A stretch of DNA of 57,713 bases from an uncultured SAR116 cluster alpha proteobacterium. GTDB taxonomy: Bacteria; Pseudomonadota; Alphaproteobacteria; Puniceispirillales; GCA-002684695. The stretch covers positions 76,504 to 134,216 of the forward strand of contig CACBIM010000004.1 in NCBI GenBank assembly GCA_902539295.1. The letters run 5' to 3'. Under the pieces are notes generated by a model that saw nothing but the letters and a program-made list of their open reading frames with translations, made no database searches and was not told the origin of the DNA. Positions 34,288 to 42,164 of this stretch are shown here, in pieces. Numbering within the stretch: position 1 is the stretch's first letter; the number at the start of each line of letters is the position of its first letter. The translations under genes were made by a program, and so were the position numbers.

Positions 34288-35790
34288 ATGTTAGAGGGAT
34301 TGTATTTAGGAATTACAGCTGCATTCACATTCTTTAACTTAGTCATGGTTATTTCTGGATGCATAATTGGGACTGTTATAGGTATGCTTCCAGGCTTAGG
34401 GCCAATGTCAATAATAGCTATTATGATACCTATTGCAATTTCTATTGGAGACCCTGCTTCAGCATTAATATTATTGGCTGGTGTTTACTATGGAGCTATT
34501 TTTGGTGGGTCAACTTCTTCAATACTTATAAACGCACCAGGCGTTGCGGGTACAGTTGCAACTAGTTTTGATGGATACCCTCTTGCAAGAGCTGGGAAGG
34601 CAGGTAAAGCACTTACAATAGCTGCAATAAGTTCATTTATTGGAGGAACATTTGGAGCAATACTTTTATTTGGTTTTGCACCCTTTCTATCAAAAGTAGC
34701 CTTAAGTTTCCATTCGTCAGAATACTTTGCTTTAATGGTACTGGGGCTATCAGCAATTGCCGCTTTTGCTGGCAAAGGCCAGGTGGCCAAGGCATTAATG
34801 ATGGCTATTTTAGGAATAATGTTAGCAACTGTTGGTGAAACAGCATTATTTAATGCACCAAGATTTACTGCAGGTATAATGAATTTTCAGTCTGGAGTTG
34901 GATTTATTACTCTAGCCATGGCTATGTTTGCATTACCTGAAGCAATTTACCTTATTTTAGATCCGCTTAGATCAAAAACAAAAAGTGGCTCAAAGATTAA
35001 TAATTTAAGAATTACATTAAAAGAAGCTAAAATCATATTTCCAGTGATCACAAGGCAATCATTCCAAGGATTTTTTATTGGGGTTTTGCCTGGTGCAGGA
35101 GCTACAATTGCCTCTTTCCTATCGTATGCAGTAGAAAGAAATTTAGCTTCAAGTGAAGAACAAAAAGAATTTGGAAAAGGTTCAATTAAAGGTTTAGCGG
35201 CGCCAGAAACAGCAAATAATGCAGCTTGCACTGGATCTTTTGTTCCTCTTCTAACTTTAGGTATTCCTGGGTCTGGGACAACTGCTATATTATTAGGAGC
35301 ACTAATTGCTCTAAATGTTCAACCAGGGCCAAGACTAATGGTTGATAACCCTGAAATTTTCTGGGGTGTCATTATTTCTATGTATTTAGGTAATATTGTA
35401 TTGTTGATACTCAATTTGCCTTTAATTCCATACATTGCAAAACTATTAACAATTCCAAGAAACTATTTAATCCCATTTATTTTATTTTTTACATTAATGG
35501 GGTCTTATATAGGTCAAAACAATGAAACCGAACTTCTGCTTCTCATATTTCTTGGCTTTTCAGCTACCATTCTAAAGTTTGCAAATTACCCTCTTCCACC
35601 TTTATTAATTGGATTTATTCTAGGTTCTATGCTTGAAAATAATTTTGCCAGAGCAATGAATATTTACGATGGGTTTGGATTTATTTGGGAACGTCCTATG
35701 ACTGCAATATTACTATTACTATCAGTTTTATTGATTTTTTTACCAGCAATAAGATCAAGTCTGGCATTAAGAAGACAAAAAATTCACTAG
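34288..35790 (+). CDS. tctA: Tripartite tricarboxylate transporter large membrane subunit (TctA)
   Basis: A 500-residue membrane protein with about twelve helices. Family signatures are GTVIGMLPGLGPMSIIAIM, GVYYGAIFGGSTSSIL, GAPGVAGT-like NAPGVAGTVATSFDGYP, GAGATIASFLSYAVE and FVPLLTLGIPGSGTTAILLGA. It forms the secondary transport channel with TctB. The substrate is a carboxylate; the adjacent CaiB-type CoA-transferase, 4 bases downstream, suggests the imported acid is activated to a CoA ester. Confidence 0.95.
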   Translation: MLEGLYLGITAAFTFFNLVMVISGCIIGTVIGMLPGLGPMSIIAIMIPIAISIGDPASALILLAGVYYGAIFGGSTSSILINAPGVAGTVATSFDGYPLARAGKAGKALTIAAISSFIGGTFGAILLFGFAPFLSKVALSFHSSEYFALMVLGLSAIAAFAGKGQVAKALMMAILGIMLATVGETALFNAPRFTAGIMNFQSGVGFITLAMAMFALPEAIYLILDPLRSKTKSGSKINNLRITLKEAKIIFPVITRQSFQGFFIGVLPGAGATIASFLSYAVERNLASSEEQKEFGKGSIKGLAAPETANNAACTGSFVPLLTLGIPGSGTTAILLGALIALNVQPGPRLMVDNPEIFWGVIISMYLGNIVLLILNLPLIPYIAKLLTIPRNYLIPFILFFTLMGSYIGQNNETELLLLIFLGFSATILKFANYPLPPLLIGFILGSMLENNFARAMNIYDGFGFIWERPMTAILLLLSVLLIFLPAIRSSLALRRQKIH

Positions 35791-35794
35791 AGGT

Positions 35795-36979
35795 ATGTTG
35801 TCTGGAATAAAAGTTTTAGATTTAACTAATGTGCTTGCTGGACCATTTTGTTGTCATCAATTGGCGCACATGGGAGCAGAAGTTATTAAGATTGAAACTG
35901 TTGGCCGTGGAGACTTAGCTCGGCAATTAGGAGCTAGCAAAAATTTAAGTTCTCAACTAATGGGTATCTCTTTTTTAGCTCAAAATGCTGGGAAAAAATC
36001 ACTGACAATAAATCTAAAGTCCAAAAAAGGAAAAGAAATTTTCCTTAAACTAGTTAAAGTTTCTGATGTTGTTGTAGAAAACTTTAGACCTGGTGTCATG
36101 AAACGCTTAGGGCTTGAGTATGATTGCTTAAAAAAAGTTAACTCCAAATTAATATACTGCTCTATTTCTGGTTTTGGCCAGACTGGGCCAATGAGCAAAC
36201 GTCCAGCTTATGATCAAATTATACAGGGATTATCAGGATTGATGAGTATCACAGGAAGGGATGGCGGTGGTCCTTTAAGAGTAGGCTCCCCACTCGCAGA
36301 TACAGTTGGAGGATTGACTGCAGCAATGGCAATTTCAGCTGCTTTAAACAAACGGCCAAGGGGTCAGGCGATAGATGTGGCAATGCTGGACTCTTTACTT
36401 ACAACTATGGGCTGGGTAGTTTCGAACTATCTGATAGGAGGTGTCATACCAACACAGCAGGGCAATGAAAATATGACCTCTGCTCCATCAGGAACATTTC
36501 AAACAGGAGATGGTTTATTAAACATTTCAGCTAATGAAGAGAAACAATGGAAAGCCCTGGTTCATCATCTAGGATGTGAATATCTAAGTAATGACAAACG
36601 TTTTATGACAAGAGACAATCGTAAAAAATACAGAAAAGAATTAAAAATTGAATTAGAAAAATTTCTTTCAAAAAAAACAGCAATAAAATGGGAGCAGGAA
36701 CTTATAGAAATTGGAGTGCCTACTGGCATAGTAATGAGCGTCCCAGATATACTAGCTCATCCTCAGATTATTCATCGAGATTTACTAAAAACATTTGATA
36801 CTAAAAATAACCATAATGAGAAGATTACTGTCATGAGAACTGGTTTCAGAGTAAATAATGAACCAACAAATGTGAATTACCCTCCCCCTTCAATTGGTGA
36901 ACACAATAATGAAATACTGAGAGAGTTGGGCTACACTGAAAATGAAATTTCAGAATTTAAGAAAACTAAAGTAGTATAA
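35795..36979 (+). CDS. CaiB/BaiF family III CoA-transferase
   Basis: A 394-residue enzyme that moves CoA between carboxylic acids. Motifs are VLDLTNVLAGPFCCHQLAHMG with the start of the catalytic region, GADVIKIE-like GAEVIKIETVGRGD, and KKSLTINLKSKKGKEI; the catalytic aspartate is expected in ISGFGQTGPMSKRPAYDQI. An AGAGG site precedes ATG 35795. It is probably translated from the tctCBA transcript, so its substrate is most likely the imported carboxylate. The donor CoA ester cannot be deduced. Confidence 0.92.
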   Translation: MLSGIKVLDLTNVLAGPFCCHQLAHMGAEVIKIETVGRGDLARQLGASKNLSSQLMGISFLAQNAGKKSLTINLKSKKGKEIFLKLVKVSDVVVENFRPGVMKRLGLEYDCLKKVNSKLIYCSISGFGQTGPMSKRPAYDQIIQGLSGLMSITGRDGGGPLRVGSPLADTVGGLTAAMAISAALNKRPRGQAIDVAMLDSLLTTMGWVVSNYLIGGVIPTQQGNENMTSAPSGTFQTGDGLLNISANEEKQWKALVHHLGCEYLSNDKRFMTRDNRKKYRKELKIELEKFLSKKTAIKWEQELIEIGVPTGIVMSVPDILAHPQIIHRDLLKTFDTKNNHNEKITVMRTGFRVNNEPTNVNYPPPSIGEHNNEILRELGYTENEISEFKKTKVV

Positions 36980-36992
36980 ATTAATTTAGTAT

Positions 36993-37985
36993 TTATTTTA
37001 TATTCCATGCTATTTGAGACATGATTTCGAATGCAACAGACGCCGCAACCATAGACGTCATGTTATTTGGATTATCTTTTGTTGGCATCAAGCAAACAAT
37101 GTCACCACCAATTACATTTAATCCTTTTACCGCTTGAATAAGAGAAATTGCCTCATCTATTGAAAAACCATTACAACCTGGCTCGAGATTTGATACAGCA
37201 GGAGCAATTGTTGGATCTAAGCAATCCAGATCAAAAGTAATATAAACAGGCTTGCTTCCAAGTGTTGATTTAATTTTCTCAACTGTTTGGACTAAACCCA
37301 GTTTTTTATATTCATCCATAGTAACAACTTTATATCCTAAATCATAACTAGGTTTAAGCCAGTCCAATGTTCTAGTATTGCCCCTTAAACCAACTTGAAT
37401 TGACGTTTCAGCATTAATAAGACCTTCTCTAACACAAAAACTAGCCCAATGAGCTGCACTGTCTCTAGCTCCTAAAAAATGATCTAGATTATCAAAAGTA
37501 TCTGTGTGGGCATCAATATGCAAAAGTGATACTGATTGTCCGTCAGTGAGTTTTGAGCCTTTTCCAGATATCCCTCTTAGTATGCCACCTGTTATGGAGT
37601 GGTCTCCTCCTATTGAAACTGGTTTAACTTGACTGTCTGATAATTTCTTATAGAAATTTGAAATATCTCTTATACAAGCTTCATTGTTATTTGCTTCTGG
37701 CAATGGAACATCACCAAGGTCATTTATTCTTGCTACTTCCCACGGAGAAAATTCATACTTCATGTGAACTCTGCGCAAACTACCTGAAACATGTCTCACA
37801 GCCCTTGGCCCCAAATGCTGGTCTCTCTCAGTGGTACCATTTCCTGTAGAATGTGGCACTCCAACAAATGCAATATCAGTATTTTCAATATTTTCCTGAA
37901 AATTACATTTGAAGAATGACGGGATACCCCACCAATACATTGTATTCATCATTAATTTATCTTGTTCTTCATGATTTTTGCTCAT
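36993..37985 (-). CDS. Ureohydrolase (agmatinase/guanidinobutyrase-like)
   Basis: A 330-residue member of the arginase superfamily. The dimanganese-binding motifs GGDHSITGG, LHIDAHTDTFD and YITFDLDCLDPTIAP are complete. The enzyme hydrolyses a guanidino compound to urea and an amine. I chose ATG 37985, which overlaps the upstream cupin stop as ATGA, rather than ATG 38000. The family is difficult to divide, so agmatine, guanidinobutyrate, guanidinopropionate and formiminoglutamate-like compounds are all possible. It ends a three-gene minus-strand operon. Confidence 0.87.
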   Translation of the reverse strand: MSKNHEEQDKLMMNTMYWWGIPSFFKCNFQENIENTDIAFVGVPHSTGNGTTERDQHLGPRAVRHVSGSLRRVHMKYEFSPWEVARINDLGDVPLPEANNNEACIRDISNFYKKLSDSQVKPVSIGGDHSITGGILRGISGKGSKLTDGQSVSLLHIDAHTDTFDNLDHFLGARDSAAHWASFCVREGLINAETSIQVGLRGNTRTLDWLKPSYDLGYKVVTMDEYKKLGLVQTVEKIKSTLGSKPVYITFDLDCLDPTIAPAVSNLEPGCNGFSIDEAISLIQAVKGLNVIGGDIVCLMPTKDNPNNMTSMVAASVAFEIMSQIAWNIK

Positions 37986-38404
37986 GTTTTTGGCTCCCAT
38001 CCTTTTTTAGCCATTTCAAATCCATCAAAAGAAAAAGCCGGAGCCACCACACAGCTTACTAAAGACCATTCTCCGTTTGATTTTGCCTTTTGCCAAATAG
38101 ATTTAGGAATGACTGCTTGAAGTTTTTCATTATTATTTAAATCTGGACCAAGAGTAATTTCTTTTGTAGATCGTTCATCAGAATAGGAAAGCAATAAAGG
38201 GTCTCCTAAATGCCAGAGCCATATTTCATCAGCGTCTGTCACTCTATGCCAGTGTGAATTTTCATTTTCCTTTAACAAGTAGTAAATCATTGAAAGATTC
38301 GATCTACCATTTGAAGTCTCTTTTGATTGGAAAGTTTCTTTAAACCACCCGCCCTCAGGGTGCTCTGTTAATTTTAAATAATTTATAATATAGTCAGCAT
38401 CCAT
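37982..38404 (-). CDS. DUF985 cupin-domain protein
   Basis: A 140-residue cupin of the COG3542 group. Typical stretches are LTEHPEGGWFKETF, SMIYYLLKENENSHWHRV (first cupin motif with histidines) and CVVAPAFSFDGFEMA at the end. Reaction unknown for the family. It lies between the racemase-like gene (14-base gap) and the ureohydrolase (ATGA overlap), so it is probably part of the same catabolic or regulatory unit. Confidence 0.87.
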   Translation of the reverse strand: MDADYIINYLKLTEHPEGGWFKETFQSKETSNGRSNLSMIYYLLKENENSHWHRVTDADEIWLWHLGDPLLLSYSDERSTKEITLGPDLNNNEKLQAVIPKSIWQKAKSNGEWSLVSCVVAPAFSFDGFEMAKKGWEPKT

Positions 38405-38418
38405 TGTAATTATCCACT

Positions 38419-39168
38419 TTATTTCAAAAACAACTGTCCGAGATTAGGTAATTTATTCTTTACTCCTCCTAATCGCATGCAATGCCAAGCCATGGCATGG
38501 TTAGATGTTGTGACTGGTATTCCTATCAATTTTTCTAACTGGGGGACAAAATCTATAAATTTTATGCTTGTGCACGAAATAAAAACCATATCAATTTTTT
38601 TATCTTTAATTGTTTCTTTTACTCCATTAACAATACTATTGCTATCGATAGATGCCACAACTGGGTCCCGTTTCTCATTAAACGAACCAAATGCTGAAAT
38701 ATTATAACCAGATTTTTTAATGTATTCTGAAATATAAATATTAACATTCTCAGTGTATGGTGTAATTACAGCTATATTTTTAACATCAAAGATTTCAAAA
38801 GCTTTTAAAGCAGCTGATATTGGTGTTGTGCACTTTGCATTAGGATGTACGGACTTGATAGAACTAAAAATTTCTTCTTCTCCTAAAACTACAGTAGCAG
38901 ATGTGCATCCATACCCAACTATATCTAGTTTATCGCCAGGCAAAATCAGTTTCAGTGTAGAGCTAATTTTTAATTTCATCGCGCTCAAAGTCTCTGGTGT
39001 GATTATGGGAGAATTCTCAATTCTTGCCTGATAGTAATCTAAATTAGCAATTGGAAATAACTTTCTAAACTCTTCATCAATTGTATAGTCAGACGCAAGC
39101 ACAATTAGTCCAATTTTTTTCTGATTATTTAAAGATTCATCGATTGTAAAATTAAGATTTCTTATCAA
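38419..39168 (-). CDS. Asp/Glu racemase superfamily protein (maleate isomerase/EutA-like)
   Basis: A 249-residue protein with two pseudo-symmetric halves, each with a catalytic-type cysteine: VGYGCTSAT near residue 90 and VFISCTSIKF near residue 195. This pair is the hallmark of Asp/Glu/hydantoin racemases, arylmalonate decarboxylases and maleate cis-trans isomerases. The N-terminal KKIGLIVLASDYTIDEEFRK fits the maleate isomerase/EutA branch. First gene of the minus-strand operon with the cupin and ureohydrolase. The substrate is unknown. Confidence 0.75.
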   Translation of the reverse strand: MIRNLNFTIDESLNNQKKIGLIVLASDYTIDEEFRKLFPIANLDYYQARIENSPIITPETLSAMKLKISSTLKLILPGDKLDIVGYGCTSATVVLGEEEIFSSIKSVHPNAKCTTPISAALKAFEIFDVKNIAVITPYTENVNIYISEYIKKSGYNISAFGSFNEKRDPVVASIDSNSIVNGVKETIKDKKIDMVFISCTSIKFIDFVPQLEKLIGIPVTTSNHAMAWHCMRLGGVKNKLPNLGQLFLK

Positions 39169-39259
39169 ATTCTTCTCCTAATCAACATTCTAATCGAAAA
39201 TATCTTACTCTCAAATATTTTTTCTGATAAACCTAATTATAATATTCACAGGAGTTATT

Positions 39260-39670
39260 ATGAGTATATTTACTGGAAGTTGTCTTTGTGGTTCAGTTAA
39301 TTATAAATCAAATTCTGACCCTCTTGTTATACAAAATTGTCATTGTGATCAATGCAAGAAAGCAACTGGAAGTGTTTACTTAACAAATTTATTTATAAAA
39401 GAAGAAAATTTTGAAATTACCGGAGAAGTAAATAACTATACGCATTTATCAGATGCAGGAAATAATATGACAAAATATTTTTGTCCAAAGTGTGGGTCAC
39501 AAGTTTTTGGTAAAAATTCAGGAAGGCCAGGAATAATTACTATACGAGCAGGGACTGTTAACGAAAAAGATATAATTAAACCAATTAGAAATTTATTTTT
39601 GAAAAGTAAAGTTCCTTCAACTCCAATAAGCAGTAATTTAGAAGCATGTGAAGGAATGCCTTTAAATTAA
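39260..39670 (+). CDS. GFA-family (glutathione-dependent formaldehyde-activating-like) zinc protein
   Basis: A 136-residue protein with three cysteine clusters GSCLCGSVNY, NCHCDQCKKATG and FCPKCGSQVFG, the zinc-binding pattern of the GFA/CENP-V family. Most members are S-glutathione-binding proteins with unclear substrates, and only a few spontaneous formaldehyde-glutathione adduct enzymes are known. AGGAG precedes ATG 39260. It stands ahead of the LOG gene with a 30-base gap. Confidence 0.87.
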   Translation: MSIFTGSCLCGSVNYKSNSDPLVIQNCHCDQCKKATGSVYLTNLFIKEENFEITGEVNNYTHLSDAGNNMTKYFCPKCGSQVFGKNSGRPGIITIRAGTVNEKDIIKPIRNLFLKSKVPSTPISSNLEACEGMPLN

Positions 39671-39700
39671 TTATTTAATAAATTTGTAAAGGAATTTTAA

Positions 39701-40240
39701 ATGAGAAAAATTTGTGTTTTTGCAGGATCTTCTTCAGGAAGAAATCAAAATTATAAATTAATTTCTAATGAACTTGGACAACTGATTGCAAAACAGAATT
39801 TTCATTTATTCTACGGTGGAGGCAACACTGGTTTAATGGGCGCAGTCGCAGATAGCTGTCTTGAAGCTGGAGGAAAAGTTACAGGTGTTATTCCAAAATT
39901 CTTATGTGACATCGAAGTTGATCACAAAGGCTTAACAGATATCATTATGACAAACACAATGCATGAAAGAAAAAATATCATGTATGAGCAAGCATCAATT
40001 TTTATTGCTTTGCCTGGTGGCATTGGAACACTAGAAGAATTGATGGAAGTGCTAACATGGAAACAATTAGGGCAGATAAAATCAAAAATTTTAATAGTAA
40101 ATGTTGATAATTACTGGGAAAATTTATTCAAATTATTTGATAATCTAGTTTATAATGAGTTTATGAAAAAATTTAATCTTAGTAATTATGTTGAGGTAAG
40201 AAGTGTCCTTGACATTGAAAAAGAAATCAAAAGTATCTAG
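39701..40240 (+). CDS. LOG-family phosphoribohydrolase (TIGR00730)
   Basis: A 179-residue Rossmann-like protein. The start KICVFAGSSSGRNQNY, the loop FYGGGNTGLMGAVADSCLEAGG and the signature PGGIGTLEELMEVLTWKQLG are characteristic. These enzymes cleave nucleoside 5'-monophosphates or cytokinin ribotides to base and ribose 5-phosphate. In bacteria the role is probably nucleotide recycling. The catalytic PGGxGTxxE motif and upstream arginine (MHERKN) are intact. Confidence 0.9.
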   Translation: MRKICVFAGSSSGRNQNYKLISNELGQLIAKQNFHLFYGGGNTGLMGAVADSCLEAGGKVTGVIPKFLCDIEVDHKGLTDIIMTNTMHERKNIMYEQASIFIALPGGIGTLEELMEVLTWKQLGQIKSKILIVNVDNYWENLFKLFDNLVYNEFMKKFNLSNYVEVRSVLDIEKEIKSI

Positions 40241-40249
40241 AAAATAAGA

Positions 40250-40284
40250 AAGTCTTAAATCTTGTAAAACTTCATGAACTATCA
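40250..40284 (+). repeat. Motif copy 1 upstream of the sulfur cluster
   Basis: AAGTCTT at 40250, AACTTCAT at 40268-40275 and CTATCA at 40279-40284. A similar arrangement recurs at 40792-40824, so the two leaders share a pattern. The gene-free stretch 40241-40401 (161 bases) shows no tRNA or riboswitch that I recognise. Confidence 0.25.
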
Positions 40285-40401
40285 AACCTGAAGGCACTTA
40301 TCATAGACAAAAAATCTTATGAATTTAAAATTTTCTGGATGAAATTTGATCATAATTAAATAAATATAAACGTTATTAAATTATAAAGGAGATATTTTAA
40401 A

Positions 40402-40791
40402 ATGTTTGATTGGAAAAAGCCGACAGTGCAAATGTTAGGTAGGTGGCAACCGTGGCATGATGGGCACCAGGCTCTTTTTAAAAGATGTGTTGCAAAAACA
40501 GGACAAGTAATTATTCAAGTCAGAGATGTACAAGGTGCATCAGGTGGGGATGGTCAAAGTGATAATCCATTTGATTGGGATGCAGTTTGTTCAAATATTG
40601 AAGAAGGTTTACTGCGAGATGATTTTAAAAGAGGCGTTGAGTATGAAATTATGTTGGTTCCAAATATTGTAAATATCACCTATGGAAGAGGTGTTGGCTA
40701 TTCTTTTGAAGAAGAAACTTTTGATAAGTCTATAACTGAAATAAGTGCAACCAAGATAAGACAAAAATTAAGAGATGAAGGTAAGCTATAG
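40402..40791 (+). CDS. Small HIGH-type nucleotidyltransferase of the sulfur cluster
   Basis: A 129-residue protein of the adenylyl/cytidylyltransferase superfamily. The nucleotide motif is GRWQPWHDGHQALF (HDGH at 19-22) and the second motif is ISATKIR (114-120), equivalent to ISSTxxR. AAAGGAG (40385-40391) precedes the start. It lies 109 bases ahead of aprM. Such a protein could adenylylate sulfate or a related group, or make a nucleotide cofactor. It is far smaller than ATP sulfurylase (about 400 residues), and no sat or cysDN is present in the window. The reaction is not known. Confidence 0.8.
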   Translation: MFDWKKPTVQMLGRWQPWHDGHQALFKRCVAKTGQVIIQVRDVQGASGGDGQSDNPFDWDAVCSNIEEGLLRDDFKRGVEYEIMLVPNIVNITYGRGVGYSFEEETFDKSITEISATKIRQKLRDEGKL

Positions 40792-40824
40792 AAGTCTTTA
40801 AAATTATGAACTTCATACTAATCA
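40792..40824 (+). repeat. Motif copy 2 upstream of aprM
   Basis: AAGTCTT at 40792, AACTTCAT at 40809-40816 and CTAATCA at 40818-40824 echo copy 1 at 40250-40284 with nearly the same spacing (17 versus 18 bases between the first two words). It sits just after the nucleotidyltransferase stop codon. A shared regulatory element is possible but unproven. Confidence 0.25.
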
Positions 40825-40900
40825 TAATAATAATTTCAGATTGACAAATAATCTAAATCAATTATTTAAATTACTATAAATATATTCATAGGAAGTCTTA

Positions 40901-41686
40901 ATGTTTTCACTAAATCCATTTGTTGAATTATCAAACTTAATACCTGTAATTGCGATGCAAAGCTTTGTAATTTTAATGTTTGTTCTCGTTCTAGGGGGAA
41001 CAGTTTACGATATGATTGAAAAACAAAATGCTACTTACTTTTTCAGGAATTGGAGAAAATCAAAACTAAGTAAAGTTAAAGATATTTCTTTCAATCAAAT
41101 GATAGTTATTATCTTCAAAACAATAACTGTAGATGTTTTTTCCGCAGCAGAATTTTGTAGTTTCAAAAGGAGACTAGCCCATCTTTTTACGTTTTATGGT
41201 TTTATTGGTTATGTGATTACTACTGTTATAATGGTTTTCAGTTATCTTCCAGAAACATCTAAAACACCTGAAATAATTCCAATTGTTTGGTATTTAAGTG
41301 CTCTTTTAATTAGTGTAGGTTGCTATTGGTTTTGGTTTTTTATTAGAGTTGATGTAGCTGCTGAAGGCAATGCAAGACTTAGATTTATTCAAGCTGATAT
41401 TTTTGTTCTTTCTTTAGCTATTAGTTCAACTTTAGCAATATTGTGGGGGGTAACACAAATATCTAACCCATTTTATTCAAATATATTACTAGTATTATAC
41501 CTTGTATCTAATTTAATCTTATTTGGTTCAATTCCTTGGTCTAAGTTTGCTCATATGTTTTACAAGCCAGGAGCATCCTTGCAAAAAAGAGTTGCTCAAG
41601 CTGATGGCTCAAATAGAAATTTACCTGAACCTGCAGACAAACCTGCAATTTATGGCACTGTAAAAAGGGTGCCCCGAAATTATTAA
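40901..41686 (+). CDS. aprM: AprM-type membrane subunit of APS reductase
   Basis: A 261-residue membrane protein with about five hydrophobic helices and histidines in conserved positions (KRRLAHLFTFYGF, SKFAHMFYKPG) that could bind heme b, as in the HdrE/NarI/QmoC-like cytochrome fold. It is immediately upstream of aprB with a 16-base gap. In SAR11-type and sulfur-oxidising bacteria AprM is thought to carry electrons between AprBA and the quinone pool. AGGAAG precedes ATG 40901. Confidence 0.85.
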   Translation: MFSLNPFVELSNLIPVIAMQSFVILMFVLVLGGTVYDMIEKQNATYFFRNWRKSKLSKVKDISFNQMIVIIFKTITVDVFSAAEFCSFKRRLAHLFTFYGFIGYVITTVIMVFSYLPETSKTPEIIPIVWYLSALLISVGCYWFWFFIRVDVAAEGNARLRFIQADIFVLSLAISSTLAILWGVTQISNPFYSNILLVLYLVSNLILFGSIPWSKFAHMFYKPGASLQKRVAQADGSNRNLPEPADKPAIYGTVKRVPRNY

Positions 41687-41702
41687 TTAATAGGAGAATT
41701 TA

Positions 41703-42164
41703 ATGTCAACTTTTGTATATATGACAAGCTGTGACGGTTGTGGACACTGTGTAGATATTTGCCCTTCAGATATTATGCATATCGATCCAACAACAAGAAG
41801 AGCATATAATATTGAACCAAACTTTTGTTGGGAATGTTATTCATGTGTTAAAGCTTGTCCTCAAAATGCAATAGACGCGAGAGGATATGCTGATTTTGCA
41901 CCGATGGGTCACAGTGTTCGTGTTCTTCGAGAGGAAGAAAAAGGAACTATATCATGGAAGATTAAATTTAGGGATGGAAGAGAAAAGAATTTTGTATCAC
42001 CTATTAGGACAACTCCATGGGGTTCAATAAAAGGACCAGCTGAATATGAAGACCCGAACACACAAGAATACTCTACTCAACAATTAGCGCACGAACCAGA
42101 TGCTTTAAAGGTAGAAGCATTACCAACTATATCTCGTAATCAGTTTGTGGAAGGACCTTTATAA
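41703..42164 (+). CDS. aprB: Adenylylsulfate reductase beta subunit
   Basis: A 153-residue iron-sulfur protein. Two [4Fe-4S] sites are defined by Cys10/13/16/20 (CDGCGHCVDICP) and Cys42/45/48/52 (CWECYSCVKACP). The C-terminal tail wraps the alpha subunit in known structures, and here includes LPTISRNQFVEGPL. It passes electrons between the FAD of AprA and the membrane partner. Its stop codon overlaps the aprA start by one base. In an organism without dissimilatory sulfate reduction the pair would run from sulfite and AMP to APS. Confidence 0.95.
   Translation: MSTFVYMTSCDGCGHCVDICPSDIMHIDPTTRRAYNIEPNFCWECYSCVKACPQNAIDARGYADFAPMGHSVRVLREEEKGTISWKIKFRDGREKNFVSPIRTTPWGSIKGPAEYEDPNTQEYSTQQLAHEPDALKVEALPTISRNQFVEGPL

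Noticed and set aside
40241-40401. Possible SAM-type riboswitch or small RNA before the nucleotidyltransferase gene
   Set aside because: The conserved core of SAM-II or SAM-V riboswitches could not be found and no convincing stem is present; only short repeated words were seen.
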